64,000 nucleotides of DNA from Emticicia sp. C21 (GCF_003418935.1 NZ_QVMT01000003.1:613262-677261); one strand, 5' to 3'; shown: positions 49,787 through 58,790, counted from the first letter of the stretch. The notes: generated by a model from the letters alone, not told the origin. A program made the numbers and translations.

Positions 49787-51799
49787 ATGAAAAAATTCCT
49801 CCCTCTTGCTTTACTCCTCTGCCTTGCTCTGGTAGGTATCCAACCCGCCTTGGCACAGAAAGTACACATCACCGACATTGACACATCCGTAAAACCCGGC
49901 GACGACTTCTTTATGTACGTCAATGGCAAATGGTACAATACCGTCGAGATTCCATCAACCCAAACGGGTGTAGGGTCTTATTCATTTCTCAATTTTCCGC
50001 AACGCATCCGAATGCAAGCCATTCTGGATAGTGTGTCTGCTGCAAAAAACTCAGTCGGAAGCAACGAGCAGAAAGTAGCAGATTTCTATGCCTCAGGGCT
50101 TGATGTTGCCACCATCAACAAACGCGGCTACGAACCCATCAAACCTATATTAAAAAGCATTGATGCCATCAAAGACGTAGCATCGCTGATGAAGTTTGTC
50201 ACCGAACAACAGAAGACTAATAATTACTCGCTTATCGGCTTCCGCGTAGGGCCTGATATTAAAAATAGCGCCATCAACATCGTCAATCTGAGCCAGACAG
50301 GCATCGGACTGCCGGAAAGAGATTACTATTTCAGAACCGATTCTTCTACCCTTAATATTCAGAAAGCATACATCGCCTACCTCACAACTCTATTCAAACT
50401 ATCAGGTACCGATGCATCGGCTGCGGCCAAGATGGCGACTGCCGCTTATGGCATTGAGAAAGAACTGGCTGCATCTCACAAAACCAATATCGAGCGCAGA
50501 AACGTGCAGGCTAATTACAACAAAATGAAACTGGCCGATATCGTAGCCAAACAACCCAATATCGGCTGGGATGCTTATTTCAAAGGTTTGGGCCTAAAGG
50601 TAGACACCCTGAATATGCAACAACCGGCCTATTACGACCGTCTGAATACCTTACTTACCTCTGCATCCATAGAAGACTGGAAAGCCTATTTAAGAGCAAA
50701 ATCTCTGACCGCCTCTGCCGATTTCCTGAGCAACGACTTCACTACGGCTGCTTTTAACTATTCAAAAATCCTGACAGGACAAGCCACCCAGAAACCACGT
50801 GGCGAAGAAATCACCGAAGCTGTAGACCGCTCGCTGGGACACTTACTGGCACAGCTATACGTAAAAAAATATTTCCCCGAAGAAGCCAAGAAACGTATGC
50901 GTGTATTGGTAGACAACCTCAAAACCGCCTTTGAAGCCCGCATCACACGCCTCGACTGGATGAGCGATGAAACCAAAGCTAAAGCCAAAGAAAAACTCTA
51001 TGCTTTCACCGAAAAAATCGGGTATCCTGATAAATGGAGAGACTACTCGGCCGTGAAAATCAATCGTGGTACCTACTTCGAAAACCGTCTGGCTACCAGT
51101 CAGAACGATTTTAATTATATGGTATCCAAACTGGGCAAAGCCGTCGACCGCACTGAATGGGGCACTACGCCGCCAACCGTGACAGCCTACAACAACCCGC
51201 CGCTCAACGAAATCGTGTTTCCGGCAGGGATATTGCAACCCCCTTATTTCGATTTGAATGCCGACGATGCCCTCAATTACGGTGGTATAGGGATGGTGAT
51301 TGGTCACGAAATTACCCATTCATTCGACGACCAGGGAGCGCAGTTCGACAAAGTAGGTAACGTAAAAAACTGGTGGAAAGACGAAGATTTCAAGAAGTTT
51401 AAAGCCCGCACCCAACAGGTAATCGACCAGTATAATCAGTATACCGTATTGGATTCAGTACACGTAAAAGGCGCCCTGACCGTAGGCGAAAACACGGCAG
51501 ACATAGCCGGAATAGCCATCGCCTTCGATGCCTTCAAACTAACCGACCAATACAAAAAAGGAGAAAAAATTGACGGCTTCACGCCCGAGCAACGATTCTT
51601 TATTTCGATTGCCCGCATCTGGCGCGTAAAAACCAAAGACGCCTTCATGCGCATGTACGTCAACACCAACCCCCACTCCCCAGCCAAATGGCGCGTAAAC
51701 GGCCCATTAATGAACTTCACACCTTTTTATAAGGCATTCAATGTTCAGCCGGGGGATAAGATGTATAAGGCTGAGGGGGATAGGATTGTGGTTTGGTAG
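49787..51799 (+). CDS. M13 family metallopeptidase (neprilysin/PepO-like)
   Basis: A 670-residue secreted zinc endopeptidase. Signal peptide QPALAQK, then an N-terminal M13 domain (DTSVKPGDDFFMYVNGKWYN). The catalytic HEITH is at 507-511, and GENTADIAG holds the third zinc ligand Glu568. NAYYNPPLNEI-like VTAYNNPPLNEIVFPAGILQ precedes it. The C-terminus FYKAFNVQPGDKMYKAEGDR ends IVVW, the family ending. It cleaves small peptides in the periplasm or outside. The sequence from about 51733, including the terminator, is repeated twice downstream, after each toxin-antitoxin pair. Confidence 0.95.
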   Translation: MKKFLPLALLLCLALVGIQPALAQKVHITDIDTSVKPGDDFFMYVNGKWYNTVEIPSTQTGVGSYSFLNFPQRIRMQAILDSVSAAKNSVGSNEQKVADFYASGLDVATINKRGYEPIKPILKSIDAIKDVASLMKFVTEQQKTNNYSLIGFRVGPDIKNSAINIVNLSQTGIGLPERDYYFRTDSSTLNIQKAYIAYLTTLFKLSGTDASAAAKMATAAYGIEKELAASHKTNIERRNVQANYNKMKLADIVAKQPNIGWDAYFKGLGLKVDTLNMQQPAYYDRLNTLLTSASIEDWKAYLRAKSLTASADFLSNDFTTAAFNYSKILTGQATQKPRGEEITEAVDRSLGHLLAQLYVKKYFPEEAKKRMRVLVDNLKTAFEARITRLDWMSDETKAKAKEKLYAFTEKIGYPDKWRDYSAVKINRGTYFENRLATSQNDFNYMVSKLGKAVDRTEWGTTPPTVTAYNNPPLNEIVFPAGILQPPYFDLNADDALNYGGIGMVIGHEITHSFDDQGAQFDKVGNVKNWWKDEDFKKFKARTQQVIDQYNQYTVLDSVHVKGALTVGENTADIAGIAIAFDAFKLTDQYKKGEKIDGFTPEQRFFISIARIWRVKTKDAFMRMYVNTNPHSPAKWRVNGPLMNFTPFYKAFNVQPGDKMYKAEGDRIVVW

Positions 51800-51866
51800 G
51801 ATATTAAGGAGTGAACACTTTAAAAGGTTTAAATAATTCTCACGAATTGTTTAAACCTTTTTTTTG
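51733..51866 (+). repeat. Peptidase 3'-end and terminator repeat, copy 1 (functional)
   Basis: GCATTCAATGTTCAGCCGGG through the peptidase stop at 51799 and the stem AAAAGGTTTAAATAATTC to TTTAAACC. Copy 2 is at 52700-52848 and copy 3 at 53489-53591. Confidence 0.8.
51822..51865 (+). terminator. Terminator of the M13 peptidase gene
   Basis: AAAAGGTTTAAA, loop, GTTTAAACC then eight T residues. Confidence 0.8.
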
Positions 51867-51921
51867 TTAAATATTTTTCGTAAAATTGAAAAGCAGGTCA
51901 GATTATAAAAATTAAGAGTAT

Positions 51922-52242
51922 ATGAAAACGGCGCAAAAAACCATTAGTCCAGAGCAGGCGTATTTCTCTATATATAAAGCATTACCAGTGCAGGTAAAAG
52001 CAAAACTTCGTATCCTGATAGATGAAGATACCAAACGTGAAGCCGAACTTTTGACTCGTATAGAATCAATTGAAAAACAACCTAAACGTTCATTCAATGA
52101 TTTAATGCAGGCACTTACAGAAGAGTCTGAAAAGGCAATGCAGGAAAAAGGAACTACGCAATCTGATGTTGATGGTGCAATAGCAGACATGAATAAAAAC
52201 AGAACGGCATTTATCAAGAAAATGCGCACGAAATCAAAATGA
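51922..52242 (+). CDS. Putative antitoxin of PIN toxin pair
   Basis: A 106-residue helical protein: SIYKALPVQVKAKLRILIDEDTKREAEL and a C-terminal Lys/Arg-rich tail. Its stop overlaps the PIN gene start (ATGA), the normal antitoxin-toxin order. The YKALP..V...L..LI segment recurs in the antitoxin at 52918, whose toxin is of another family. No DNA-binding fold can be named. Antitoxin role is by position. Confidence 0.65.
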   Translation: MKTAQKTISPEQAYFSIYKALPVQVKAKLRILIDEDTKREAELLTRIESIEKQPKRSFNDLMQALTEESEKAMQEKGTTQSDVDGAIADMNKNRTAFIKKMRTKSK

Positions 52243-52658
52243 AAGTAGTAATAGATACGAATGTTCTGCTAAGGTCTATTCCACCTAAAAATGTTGAGCG
52301 ATGGTTATATGAGGCTTTTATTAGTAAGAAATTCGTTTGGGTATATAGTACTGAAATTCTGTTGGAATATGCCGAAATGATAGGCGAGATTTATAGTAGC
52401 AAAACAATGGATTTAGTACTTGAAATTTTGCTTCATACAAAAAATACTCAGCGATTTGACCCCTCTTATAAATGGCAGCTGGTTGAAGAAGATCCCGACG
52501 ATAATAAATTTGTAGATTGCGCCATTGGAGCTAATGTCGATTTTCTGGTAACAGACGATAAACACATTAGAAGTCTACGCAGGAAAGGTAGAAGATTTCC
52601 ACCTATTCAGGTGGTGAGTTTTGCTGAGTTTAAGAAGATATTGGAAAGTGGAAAATAA
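52239..52658 (+). CDS. PIN-domain toxin
   Basis: A 139-residue PIN protein of the 'putative toxin component, PIN family' type. Acidic residues are Asp6 and Asn8 in VIDTNVLL, Glu39 in STEILLEY, Asp87/Asp88 in EEDPDDNKFVDCA and Asp106/Asp107 in DFLVTDDKH. These form the Mg-dependent RNase site. The toxin would cleave RNA when unbound by the upstream antitoxin. All catalytic residues are present, so it is probably active. A near-copy of the M13 gene's end follows within 42 bases. Confidence 0.85.
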   Translation: MKVVIDTNVLLRSIPPKNVERWLYEAFISKKFVWVYSTEILLEYAEMIGEIYSSKTMDLVLEILLHTKNTQRFDPSYKWQLVEEDPDDNKFVDCAIGANVDFLVTDDKHIRSLRRKGRRFPPIQVVSFAEFKKILESGK

Positions 52659-52699
52659 CTTTAATTACTTGATTTAATAATCGGACAAACTTTTTACTG

Positions 52700-52848
52700 G
52701 GCATTCAGCACCCAGCCGGGGGATAAGATGTATAAGCCTGAGGGGGATAGGATTGTTGTTTGGTAGATTATAATAAGAGTTTTTATTTGCAGATGATAAC
52801 TTAAAAGGTTTAAACGATTTTTATTACTTGTTTAAACCTTTTTTTTAT
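52700..52848 (+). repeat. Peptidase 3'-end repeat, copy 2 (silent)
   Basis: GCATTCAGCACCCAGCCGGG to GTTGTTTGGTAG still encodes a full peptidase ending (AFSTQPGDKMYKPEGDRIVV plus W and stop), but with no gene in front of it. The stem AAAAGGTTTAAACG to GTTTAAACC and T run follow at 52803-52848. Outside the synonymous and variable positions it is nearly identical to copy 1. Confidence 0.85.
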
Positions 52849-52917
52849 GAAGGATTGTTTATAAATTGAGTTGAATAGTACAAGGTTCTAATCAGAGATT
52901 TACCAAATAACAAGAAG

Positions 52918-53136
52918 ATGAGTATAGCAGAGATTTTATATGAGCAATACAAGGTTCTGCCAAAAAAAGTACAGAATGAGTTGAAAGCACTTATTAATAC
53001 CGATGATGAAGCCACAGTTTCGGTGTCAGTTAAGGCGTTAAAGAATGCGGTTAAAGATGTTAAACAGTTAAAGAAAGGTAAAATACAGGCTCGCCCGATT
53101 ACAAAACTTTTTAAGGAATTGGAAAATGGCAATTGA
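52918..53136 (+). CDS. Putative antitoxin of RelE/ParE-type pair
   Basis: 72 residues: MSIAEILYEQYKVLPKKVQN, ELKALINTDDEATVSVSVKA, then a Lys-rich segment and RPITKLFKELENGN. The N-terminal helices match those of the antitoxin at 51922. It overlaps the toxin gene by 11 bases. Antitoxin role is inferred from order and overlap. Confidence 0.65.
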   Translation: MSIAEILYEQYKVLPKKVQNELKALINTDDEATVSVSVKALKNAVKDVKQLKKGKIQARPITKLFKELENGN

Positions 53137-53464
53137 AATACAAACCCTTGCCAGATTTGATAGGGAGTTTAAAAGGCTTGCAAAAAAGTACAAGTCTTTA
53201 TCTGATGAATTAGCAACATTAGCTAGAACCATTACTGAAAACCCAAGATTGGGGACAAATTTAGGCGCAGGACTTTTTAAGATACGTTTAGGCAGCGAGA
53301 GTAAAGGCGGTGGTAAAAGCGGAGGATTTCGGGTGATAACCTATTATATTGAGCAAAAGCAGGAAACAGAGGTTGTTTATCTGGTAACCATTTATAATAA
53401 ATCAGAAGAAGAAAATATCACCAAGCAAGAGTTATTAAAAATTGTAGGTAGTGGTATAGATTAG
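53126..53464 (+). CDS. RelE/ParE-superfamily toxin
   Basis: A 112-residue protein: FDREFKRLAKKYKSLSDELA, NPRLGTNLGAGLFKIRLGSE, then GGGKSGGFRVITYYIEQKQE, TEVVYLVTIYNKSEEENITK. This order of helical hairpin, KIRL strand, GGxR(V/I)xY and LxxIYxK is that of HigB/RelE-like toxins (the 'toxin HigB-2'-like group). It would be a ribosome-dependent or free mRNase, or a gyrase-type ParE. The family alone does not decide. Confidence 0.8.
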   Translation: MAIEIQTLARFDREFKRLAKKYKSLSDELATLARTITENPRLGTNLGAGLFKIRLGSESKGGGKSGGFRVITYYIEQKQETEVVYLVTIYNKSEEENITKQELLKIVGSGID

Positions 53465-53488
53465 GTTGGGTATTTAATATTCTCTCAA

Positions 53489-53591
53489 AGCTTTTAAAGT
53501 TCAGACGGGAGATAAGATGGATAAGCCAAGGGATAGTACAAGAAGATTTAAAAGACCATAATTGCTTTTGGGTAGTTACGGTCTTTTATGA
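53489..53591 (+). repeat. Peptidase 3'-end repeat, copy 3 (decayed)
   Basis: AAGCTTTTAAAGTTCAGACG, GGAGATAAGATGGATAAGCC, AAGGGATAGTA corresponds to KAFKVQTGDKMDKPRD, a degraded form of the M13 ending. A different stem (AAAAGACC to GGTCTTTT) follows at 53550-53587. Confidence 0.65.
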
Positions 53592-53606
53592 TTTTTAACA
53601 AAATAA

Positions 53607-54539
53607 TTATTGATTGATTGAGCTAAACTTACCGCCTAAAGCATTATATAATTCTATTGTTCTTTTTATTCCAACTATTTGTTCAGGTGTTATTGCTTTA
53701 ATATCATAATACTGTCTACCTATAAGTTTCATTTTTGCAGATTTGGCATTTGCAAGGGCTTTAATTAGTTCTTCATCTGATGGGGTTATACTTTCATCGA
53801 ACCATTCCCATATTTTCCCACCATCTCCATTGTCTGTTTCAGTATTTAATGGTACAAATTCGAATGCTTTCCCATCAATAGAGAATTGAATTTTGCTAAA
53901 AAAAAGCCACTCATCAGAATAATATTGTAGTCTAAATCTTAGATTACTTGGAATATTGTTTTCTGTTTGAAAGTAGCAATATAGACCATTCCTGTTTGTA
54001 TACTTTGGAGCAGATTTAGGCTGATACCAAGTTTTCTCATCAGGAGAGAACTCATCTTTCTTTATTTCAAAATACTTTTTAAGTTCATTTATTTTTGCAG
54101 AGTCAATTTTAGCGACTTTCTTAAAGTCTTCAATTTCCTCTTTTTTACGGTCTTCTTTAATTTCTTTAGCAATATTTCCCAAACTATTGATTCGCTTTTC
54201 AATTTCTCTCTTTCTTTTCTCCTTATTAGCAAATACAGTTGTGTGGGTAATATCTTTTCCTTGATCATCAAGTAGTTTGAAATCTATAGGAGTTGAGACC
54301 CCAGCTCCCATTAATTCTGTTACCTCTTTGTCAGCTTTTAATGCGATACAAAATTTTTCAAATGCTTCCAAATAGGCTGTTGTGTCATCTTTTGCCTTTA
54401 TAATTTGTTCCTCTTTTTCCTTTACATTCATTCCTCCAAGAATTCCTTTTTCCTGGACGACTTCAACATATTTATACGACTTATCACAAGAAGTAAAAAG
54501 CCCCATTAAAATTAAAAGCCATAATAGATGTTTAGTCAT
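53607..54539 (-). CDS. Putative lipoprotein, function unknown
   Basis: A 310-residue protein with lipobox LFTSCDK (Cys18). The middle part is a long charged helical region (EKRKREIEKRINSLGNIAKE, IKEDRKKEEIEDFKKVAKID), and the C-terminal half is beta-rich with NLRFRLQYYSDEWLFFSKIQ and SIDGKAFEFVPLNTE. Similar to other 'putative lipoprotein' genes near TA modules, but I recognise no domain. Convergent with the second TA pair. Confidence 0.6.
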   Translation of the reverse strand: MTKHLLWLLILMGLFTSCDKSYKYVEVVQEKGILGGMNVKEKEEQIIKAKDDTTAYLEAFEKFCIALKADKEVTELMGAGVSTPIDFKLLDDQGKDITHTTVFANKEKRKREIEKRINSLGNIAKEIKEDRKKEEIEDFKKVAKIDSAKINELKKYFEIKKDEFSPDEKTWYQPKSAPKYTNRNGLYCYFQTENNIPSNLRFRLQYYSDEWLFFSKIQFSIDGKAFEFVPLNTETDNGDGGKIWEWFDESITPSDEELIKALANAKSAKMKLIGRQYYDIKAITPEQIVGIKRTIELYNALGGKFSSINQ

Positions 54540-54705
54540 ATTGTTTGATTAGTTGGTTGTCTAATAATTAGCAGTTTGAATATTGGTAATCTGCGGAGAG
54601 GTAATTGATCAAAAACAATTTCTTTAGTGAATCAATTATATAATTAAAATACATAAAAATCAAAATAAATTTATTATCCGGTCATTTTCTATAAAAACCA
54701 CAAAA

Positions 54706-54740
54706 AAACAGCCCCAAAACCAAAGGTCTTGCGGCTGTTT
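54706..54740 (-). terminator. Terminator of the phosphonatase-like gene
   Basis: Minus strand: AAACAGCCGCAAGACC, loop, GGGGCTGTTT then TTTTTG. Confidence 0.75.
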
Positions 54741-54760
54741 CAAATACAATAATCTCTACC

Positions 54761-55438
54761 TTATATCACCCCAAAAACCTCAATCAAATCCCCAATAATA
54801 TAATCAGGCTTGGCGGCTTGTAACTGCTCAACAGTATGCGCCCCAGTAGTGATGCCGATACTCAACCCACAGCCGGCGTTTTGGCCTTCTTCTATGTCAA
54901 TGGCTGAGTCGCCTATTTTGGCTACTTCGGTGCTGTCTGTGATGCCGAATTGTTGCATGGCATAGTGTATCATGTCGGGGTTGGGGCGGTTGCGGGGTAC
55001 GTCTGAGGCTGTTACCAGTCCATCGATGTCTTGGCCTACTTTCCAACCTAGTTTATCCAGGATTGATTGGGCCGTGGCGCGGTCGTATCCGGTGTTTAGT
55101 ACGGCCAGTATCCCACGTTCTTTGAGTCCGGCAAATACCTCGGCTGCGTGGTTTTGTGGCAGAATCTCTTCTGTGGCATAGGCATTGGTTAATTGCATAA
55201 TGAAACTGTCATAAATGCGGCTGGTCAGTTCGGCATCGCTGACGTTGGCGTATATCGATAGAATGGTCTCGATGGCCTGTCTTTTCTCTTTGCCCGCGCC
55301 CTCTGCCAGCACTTGGTCGAGGGTAAAATCAAAACCTGCTTCGTTGATAGCCTTTTGCAGGGTTTTATAAACCACATTATTTTCGTTGACGGTGGTTCCG
55401 GCCATATCAAAAACCACCATGCGTATTGTCTTGCTCAT
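54761..55438 (-). CDS. Phosphonatase-like HAD hydrolase
   Basis: A 225-residue HAD protein. Motif I is VVFDMAGTTV (Asp11, with Ala13 where most HADs have Asp), the pattern of phosphonoacetaldehyde hydrolase and its 'phosphonatase-like' relatives. Cap domain about 20-95; motif II LNTGYDR; DIEEGQNAGCGLSIGITTGA with GDSAIDIE as motif IV. It probably dephosphorylates or cleaves a phosphonate-like substrate. No phn genes are nearby. Length fits the family. Divergent from the GntR regulator. Confidence 0.85.
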   Translation of the reverse strand: MSKTIRMVVFDMAGTTVNENNVVYKTLQKAINEAGFDFTLDQVLAEGAGKEKRQAIETILSIYANVSDAELTSRIYDSFIMQLTNAYATEEILPQNHAAEVFAGLKERGILAVLNTGYDRATAQSILDKLGWKVGQDIDGLVTASDVPRNRPNPDMIHYAMQQFGITDSTEVAKIGDSAIDIEEGQNAGCGLSIGITTGAHTVEQLQAAKPDYIIGDLIEVFGVI

Positions 55439-55630
55439 AAATGAATTGTTTCTGGTTTAAACATGCCTCAAATCAGCGAATTACCCCTGCTAAAGGGGTG
55501 TTTCTGCCCGATAATATCAGGAGACAGGCAATATTTGACAAAACAAATGCATGCCGTGCGCCTTTCTCTTATCAGCTTCATTAAGTTTATGTTAAACTTG
55601 ACAGACTGTTTACCCGAACCCGGGAGTATA

Positions 55631-55642
55631 TACTAGTACGAA
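55631..55642. promoter_or_regulatory. Possible GntR operator (self)
   Basis: TACTAGTACGAA, 54-65 bases before the GntR gene start and just upstream of its -7 box. The near-identical TACTGGTACGAA stands upstream of the GH127 gene (58871-58882). Confidence 0.45.
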
Positions 55643-55678
55643 ATCGGACTTTTACTTAAAAAATTGCCCGCACGGTGC

Positions 55679-55686
55679 TATCTTTA
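55679..55686 (+). promoter_or_regulatory. -7 box of the GntR gene
   Basis: TATCTTTA, close to TANNTTTG, 10 bases before ATG 55696. A longer frame from GTG 55675 would begin before this box and is rejected. Confidence 0.5.
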
Positions 55687-55695
55687 CCCCCAGAT

Positions 55696-56673
55696 ATGGC
55701 AGCAAACAAATCGAAATACAAGCTGATTGTAAATTATGTCCTCGACAGGATACAACAGAAAACCTATCAGGTAGGCGACCAGATTCCGTCTATCAATGAG
55801 TTCAGAACCCTATTCGGTTTGTCGCGCGATACGGTTTTTGCGGGTTTAAAAGAGTTGATGGCCAAAGGGGTGATTTACGCCAATCAGGGCGTGGGCTATT
55901 TTATCAGTAATACCGATATTCCTTTTCAGCACCATATCTTTCTGCTGTTCAATGAGCTGAATGAGTTTAAGGAAGATTTGTTCAATTCATTCATCGAATC
56001 GGTAGGGGATAAGGCCAAAGTTGATTTGTATTTTCATAACTATAACCGTGATGTTTTCGAAACCCTCATTAAGGGTGCCAATCAGAAATATACTGATTAT
56101 GTGATTATGTCGGGCAAATTTGCCGGTATCGAACCGTTGCTTGAGTCGCTTTCGGGAAGAGTATTTCTGCTAGACCATTTTCATCCAGAACTAAAGGGGA
56201 AGTACTCGTCTGTCTCGCAGAACTTCGAATCAGATACCTATGAAGCCCTGACTTCCGCCGTCCACCTCATTCGTAAGTATACCCGTATGCTGATGATTCA
56301 GAAAGAAGCCAAAGAACCTGTTGAAAGATACGACGGACTGAAAAGATTTTGTGAAGAAAACGGATTTGCACACGATTATCTGCCCGATATTGGCGGAAGA
56401 ACCATTCTGCAAGGCGATCTTTTTATAGTGGTAAAAGACCGCGATTTAGTAGATTTATTTAAACAAGCTGCCCTGCAACAGCTTGTTCCGGGCATTGATT
56501 TTGGGATAATCTCATATAATGATACGCCATTGAAAGAACTTTTTGGCGGAGGAATCACTACGCTTTCTACGGATTTTAAGTTGATGGGGCAGACGCTCGC
56601 TCAATTAATTGATACCAAACCCATCTGCACCATCAACAATCCGTGGACTTTAAACCTTAGAAAATCACTCTAA
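55696..56673 (+). CDS. GntR-family transcription regulator with sugar-binding-like domain
   Basis: 325 residues from MAANKSKYKLIVNYVLDRIQ. The winged helix (about 1-70) has YQVGDQIPSINEFRTLFGLS, RDTVFAGLKELMAKGVIYAN, QGVGYFI. The C-terminal part (about 75-325) resembles periplasmic-binding/LacI-type effector domains (FGIISYNDTPLKELFGGGIT, TLSTDFKLMGQTLAQLI). This arrangement is typical of Bacteroidota regulators that sense mono- or oligosaccharides. It converges on the GH127 gene with 5 bases between stops, and a shared upstream motif suggests it controls that gene. Confidence 0.88.
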   Translation: MAANKSKYKLIVNYVLDRIQQKTYQVGDQIPSINEFRTLFGLSRDTVFAGLKELMAKGVIYANQGVGYFISNTDIPFQHHIFLLFNELNEFKEDLFNSFIESVGDKAKVDLYFHNYNRDVFETLIKGANQKYTDYVIMSGKFAGIEPLLESLSGRVFLLDHFHPELKGKYSSVSQNFESDTYEALTSAVHLIRKYTRMLMIQKEAKEPVERYDGLKRFCEENGFAHDYLPDIGGRTILQGDLFIVVKDRDLVDLFKQAALQQLVPGIDFGIISYNDTPLKELFGGGITTLSTDFKLMGQTLAQLIDTKPICTINNPWTLNLRKSL

Positions 56674-56678
56674 GGTTT

Positions 56679-58790
56679 TCACGGTCTCACTGTTTCTAAG
56701 GCTGACAACCATACTCTATATCCTTGCTTCTCTCTATTGCCCACGGCATAGTAAGGCACGGCCGTAAAAGGTAATTTCTTTGAACTCCCATCAGTCGCTA
56801 CTCCACGAATCACATTGATGCCATTCAGCAATTGGGGTTCAAAATCAAGTTTCAGCGAGGCACTTTTAATGATGCTCATCTGGTTAAGGTCGCTATTATC
56901 TACGCTTTCAAGGCAATAGATAATCGGGCCTGAGGCAATCGATACCTTATCTTTCAAGTCCGTTACCTGATTATTGGCAGTGATGAGTCTTGGCTCCATC
57001 GGTAAATCAAGCGTAACTACATCACCCTTTTTCCAGGTTCTGTTCACCACCGCATAGCCATCTTTCAGGCTTATTGTCTGTGGTTTACCATTTACCAAAA
57101 GTTTAACTGATTGAGAACTACTCAATTGGGAATTATACAAACTATAAGGATTCTCTTTGCCCTGCGCCCAACCCGGAATGCGTACCATTAAGGAAAAGGC
57201 ACTCTGTTTTTCCGGATTTATTTTCAATTCAACTTTGCCATTCCATGGGTAATTGGTCTTTTGCTCGATGGCTGTTTTAATGCCTTTGCTCACCTCTACA
57301 TTAGCCGAACTGCCCACAAAAAGATTGACATACAATCGCTCTGGTGCATAGCTATAAATATAGTCAGGCATAGCCGACACGATTTTCAGAAACATAGGCG
57401 GACAACAAGGGCAAGAGTGCCAGTCCCAACGGGCATGTTTATCAGAGTTCAGCGGATTCTGATACGTATATTTAGTGCCGGAGAGCGAAATGCCCGTGAG
57501 CACGTTATTGTATAAAGTACGTTCAAATTCATCCATATACTTGGCATCGCCCGTCAGTTCATTCATGCGTTGACTGAAAAAGCCTGCTCCAACGGCCGCA
57601 CAGGTTTCCAGATAGGCATCAGTCGGCAGGAAATTATCAGGGCCGAATTTCTCATCGTTGTGTATCGCACCCACACCACCCGTCACGAACATACGCTTGC
57701 CCACCATATTATTCCAGAGCGCATGAGCTGTGCGGATATACTCAGGCGAATGATTTTCCAGAGCCGCCGCCGTGATGCCGGTAGCCAGTAAAGTAGCCCT
57801 TACGGCATGCCCCTCAATGGTTTTTTGCTGGAAAACCGGAATAGAGTCCTGCGCATAATCTCCCCAGGTCGGGCGAGTATAGCTGCCAAATTCAGCCCCC
57901 TTATATTTTTGGTCTTTTATCCATTTTTCTGATTTATTGTTGCCCCACGAGAGCCAATGAGGGTAGCCTGCATTGCGGCCACGGTTTTCAATCCAGAATG
58001 TAGCAAGGTCATAATACGCCTGTGTATTCACTGGCACTTTTATCTTGTTTTTCAGTTCAGGATTTTGCTTATATAGCCAATATAATTCAACCAGAGCCTC
58101 CTCCGGGCCTGAGTGTGCCGGAACAATATTTCTTTTGGGAGATGGCCCCATCAACGCACTCATATAATTGGCATATCTGGTGGCTACCTCCAATAGTTTG
58201 GTTTTGCCCGTGGCTTTGTAATAATGCACGCCAGCGTCCACCAGCATTCCGGCATTATATACATCGTGTTGCCAACGCAGGAAACCGCCATTATCGCCCC
58301 AACGGTGGGTGGGCTCCATGAGGTCGGTGTAGGTATTCAGATAGCCATTTGGGTCGGCCAGTTGTGCCTTTTCAATGCGGTCGATGATTCCGTCGAGACG
58401 TGCTTCTACCTGTTTGTTTGGGTGTTGTTTCAGCAAATCACCAATGCCACGGATCGATTCATATACAAGTCCGTCAAACCAGGGCAATCCGGCATGATGA
58501 TTCATGCCTTTTTTGCCTTGGGCTATCTCATCAAAGTTTTTGAAAACATTGTTTTTATCACGTTCCTCTGCCGTTGTCAGGTTTATGGCTTCAAATTTAT
58601 CGAGCACATCGTTTGCGGTGGTGGTGGCATATAAATCCAGTTTCGGCTTCCAGAAAGCATCATTCACTTTTACATCTTTTACGGGATGTATCTGATTGAC
58701 AGATGCCTGTGCCAGCACATCGTTCGCACCCAGGCAAGCCACTAGAGCAGCAAACCCAACAAAACCTTTAGCATACTTTCTCATGAGCAA
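56679..58790 (-). CDS. GH127 beta-L-arabinofuranosidase
   Basis: A 703-residue secreted enzyme of the former DUF1680. Signal peptide NDVLAQA. The alpha/alpha barrel contains MNHHAGLPWFDGLVYESIRG, GGFLRWQHDVYNAGMLVDAG and YLETCAAVG with Glu395 and Cys397. WDWHSCPCCPP has Cys460, Cys462 and Cys463. The Glu and Cys residues correspond to the zinc-bound catalytic site of HypBA1, where one Cys is the nucleophile. C-terminal beta domains start at about 540. It removes terminal beta-L-arabinofuranose (or related sugar) residues from plant glycans. Two Met codons (MLMRK) are possible starts. Confidence 0.92.
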   Translation of the reverse strand: MLMRKYAKGFVGFAALVACLGANDVLAQASVNQIHPVKDVKVNDAFWKPKLDLYATTTANDVLDKFEAINLTTAEERDKNNVFKNFDEIAQGKKGMNHHAGLPWFDGLVYESIRGIGDLLKQHPNKQVEARLDGIIDRIEKAQLADPNGYLNTYTDLMEPTHRWGDNGGFLRWQHDVYNAGMLVDAGVHYYKATGKTKLLEVATRYANYMSALMGPSPKRNIVPAHSGPEEALVELYWLYKQNPELKNKIKVPVNTQAYYDLATFWIENRGRNAGYPHWLSWGNNKSEKWIKDQKYKGAEFGSYTRPTWGDYAQDSIPVFQQKTIEGHAVRATLLATGITAAALENHSPEYIRTAHALWNNMVGKRMFVTGGVGAIHNDEKFGPDNFLPTDAYLETCAAVGAGFFSQRMNELTGDAKYMDEFERTLYNNVLTGISLSGTKYTYQNPLNSDKHARWDWHSCPCCPPMFLKIVSAMPDYIYSYAPERLYVNLFVGSSANVEVSKGIKTAIEQKTNYPWNGKVELKINPEKQSAFSLMVRIPGWAQGKENPYSLYNSQLSSSQSVKLLVNGKPQTISLKDGYAVVNRTWKKGDVVTLDLPMEPRLITANNQVTDLKDKVSIASGPIIYCLESVDNSDLNQMSIIKSASLKLDFEPQLLNGINVIRGVATDGSSKKLPFTAVPYYAVGNREKQGYRVWLSALETVRP

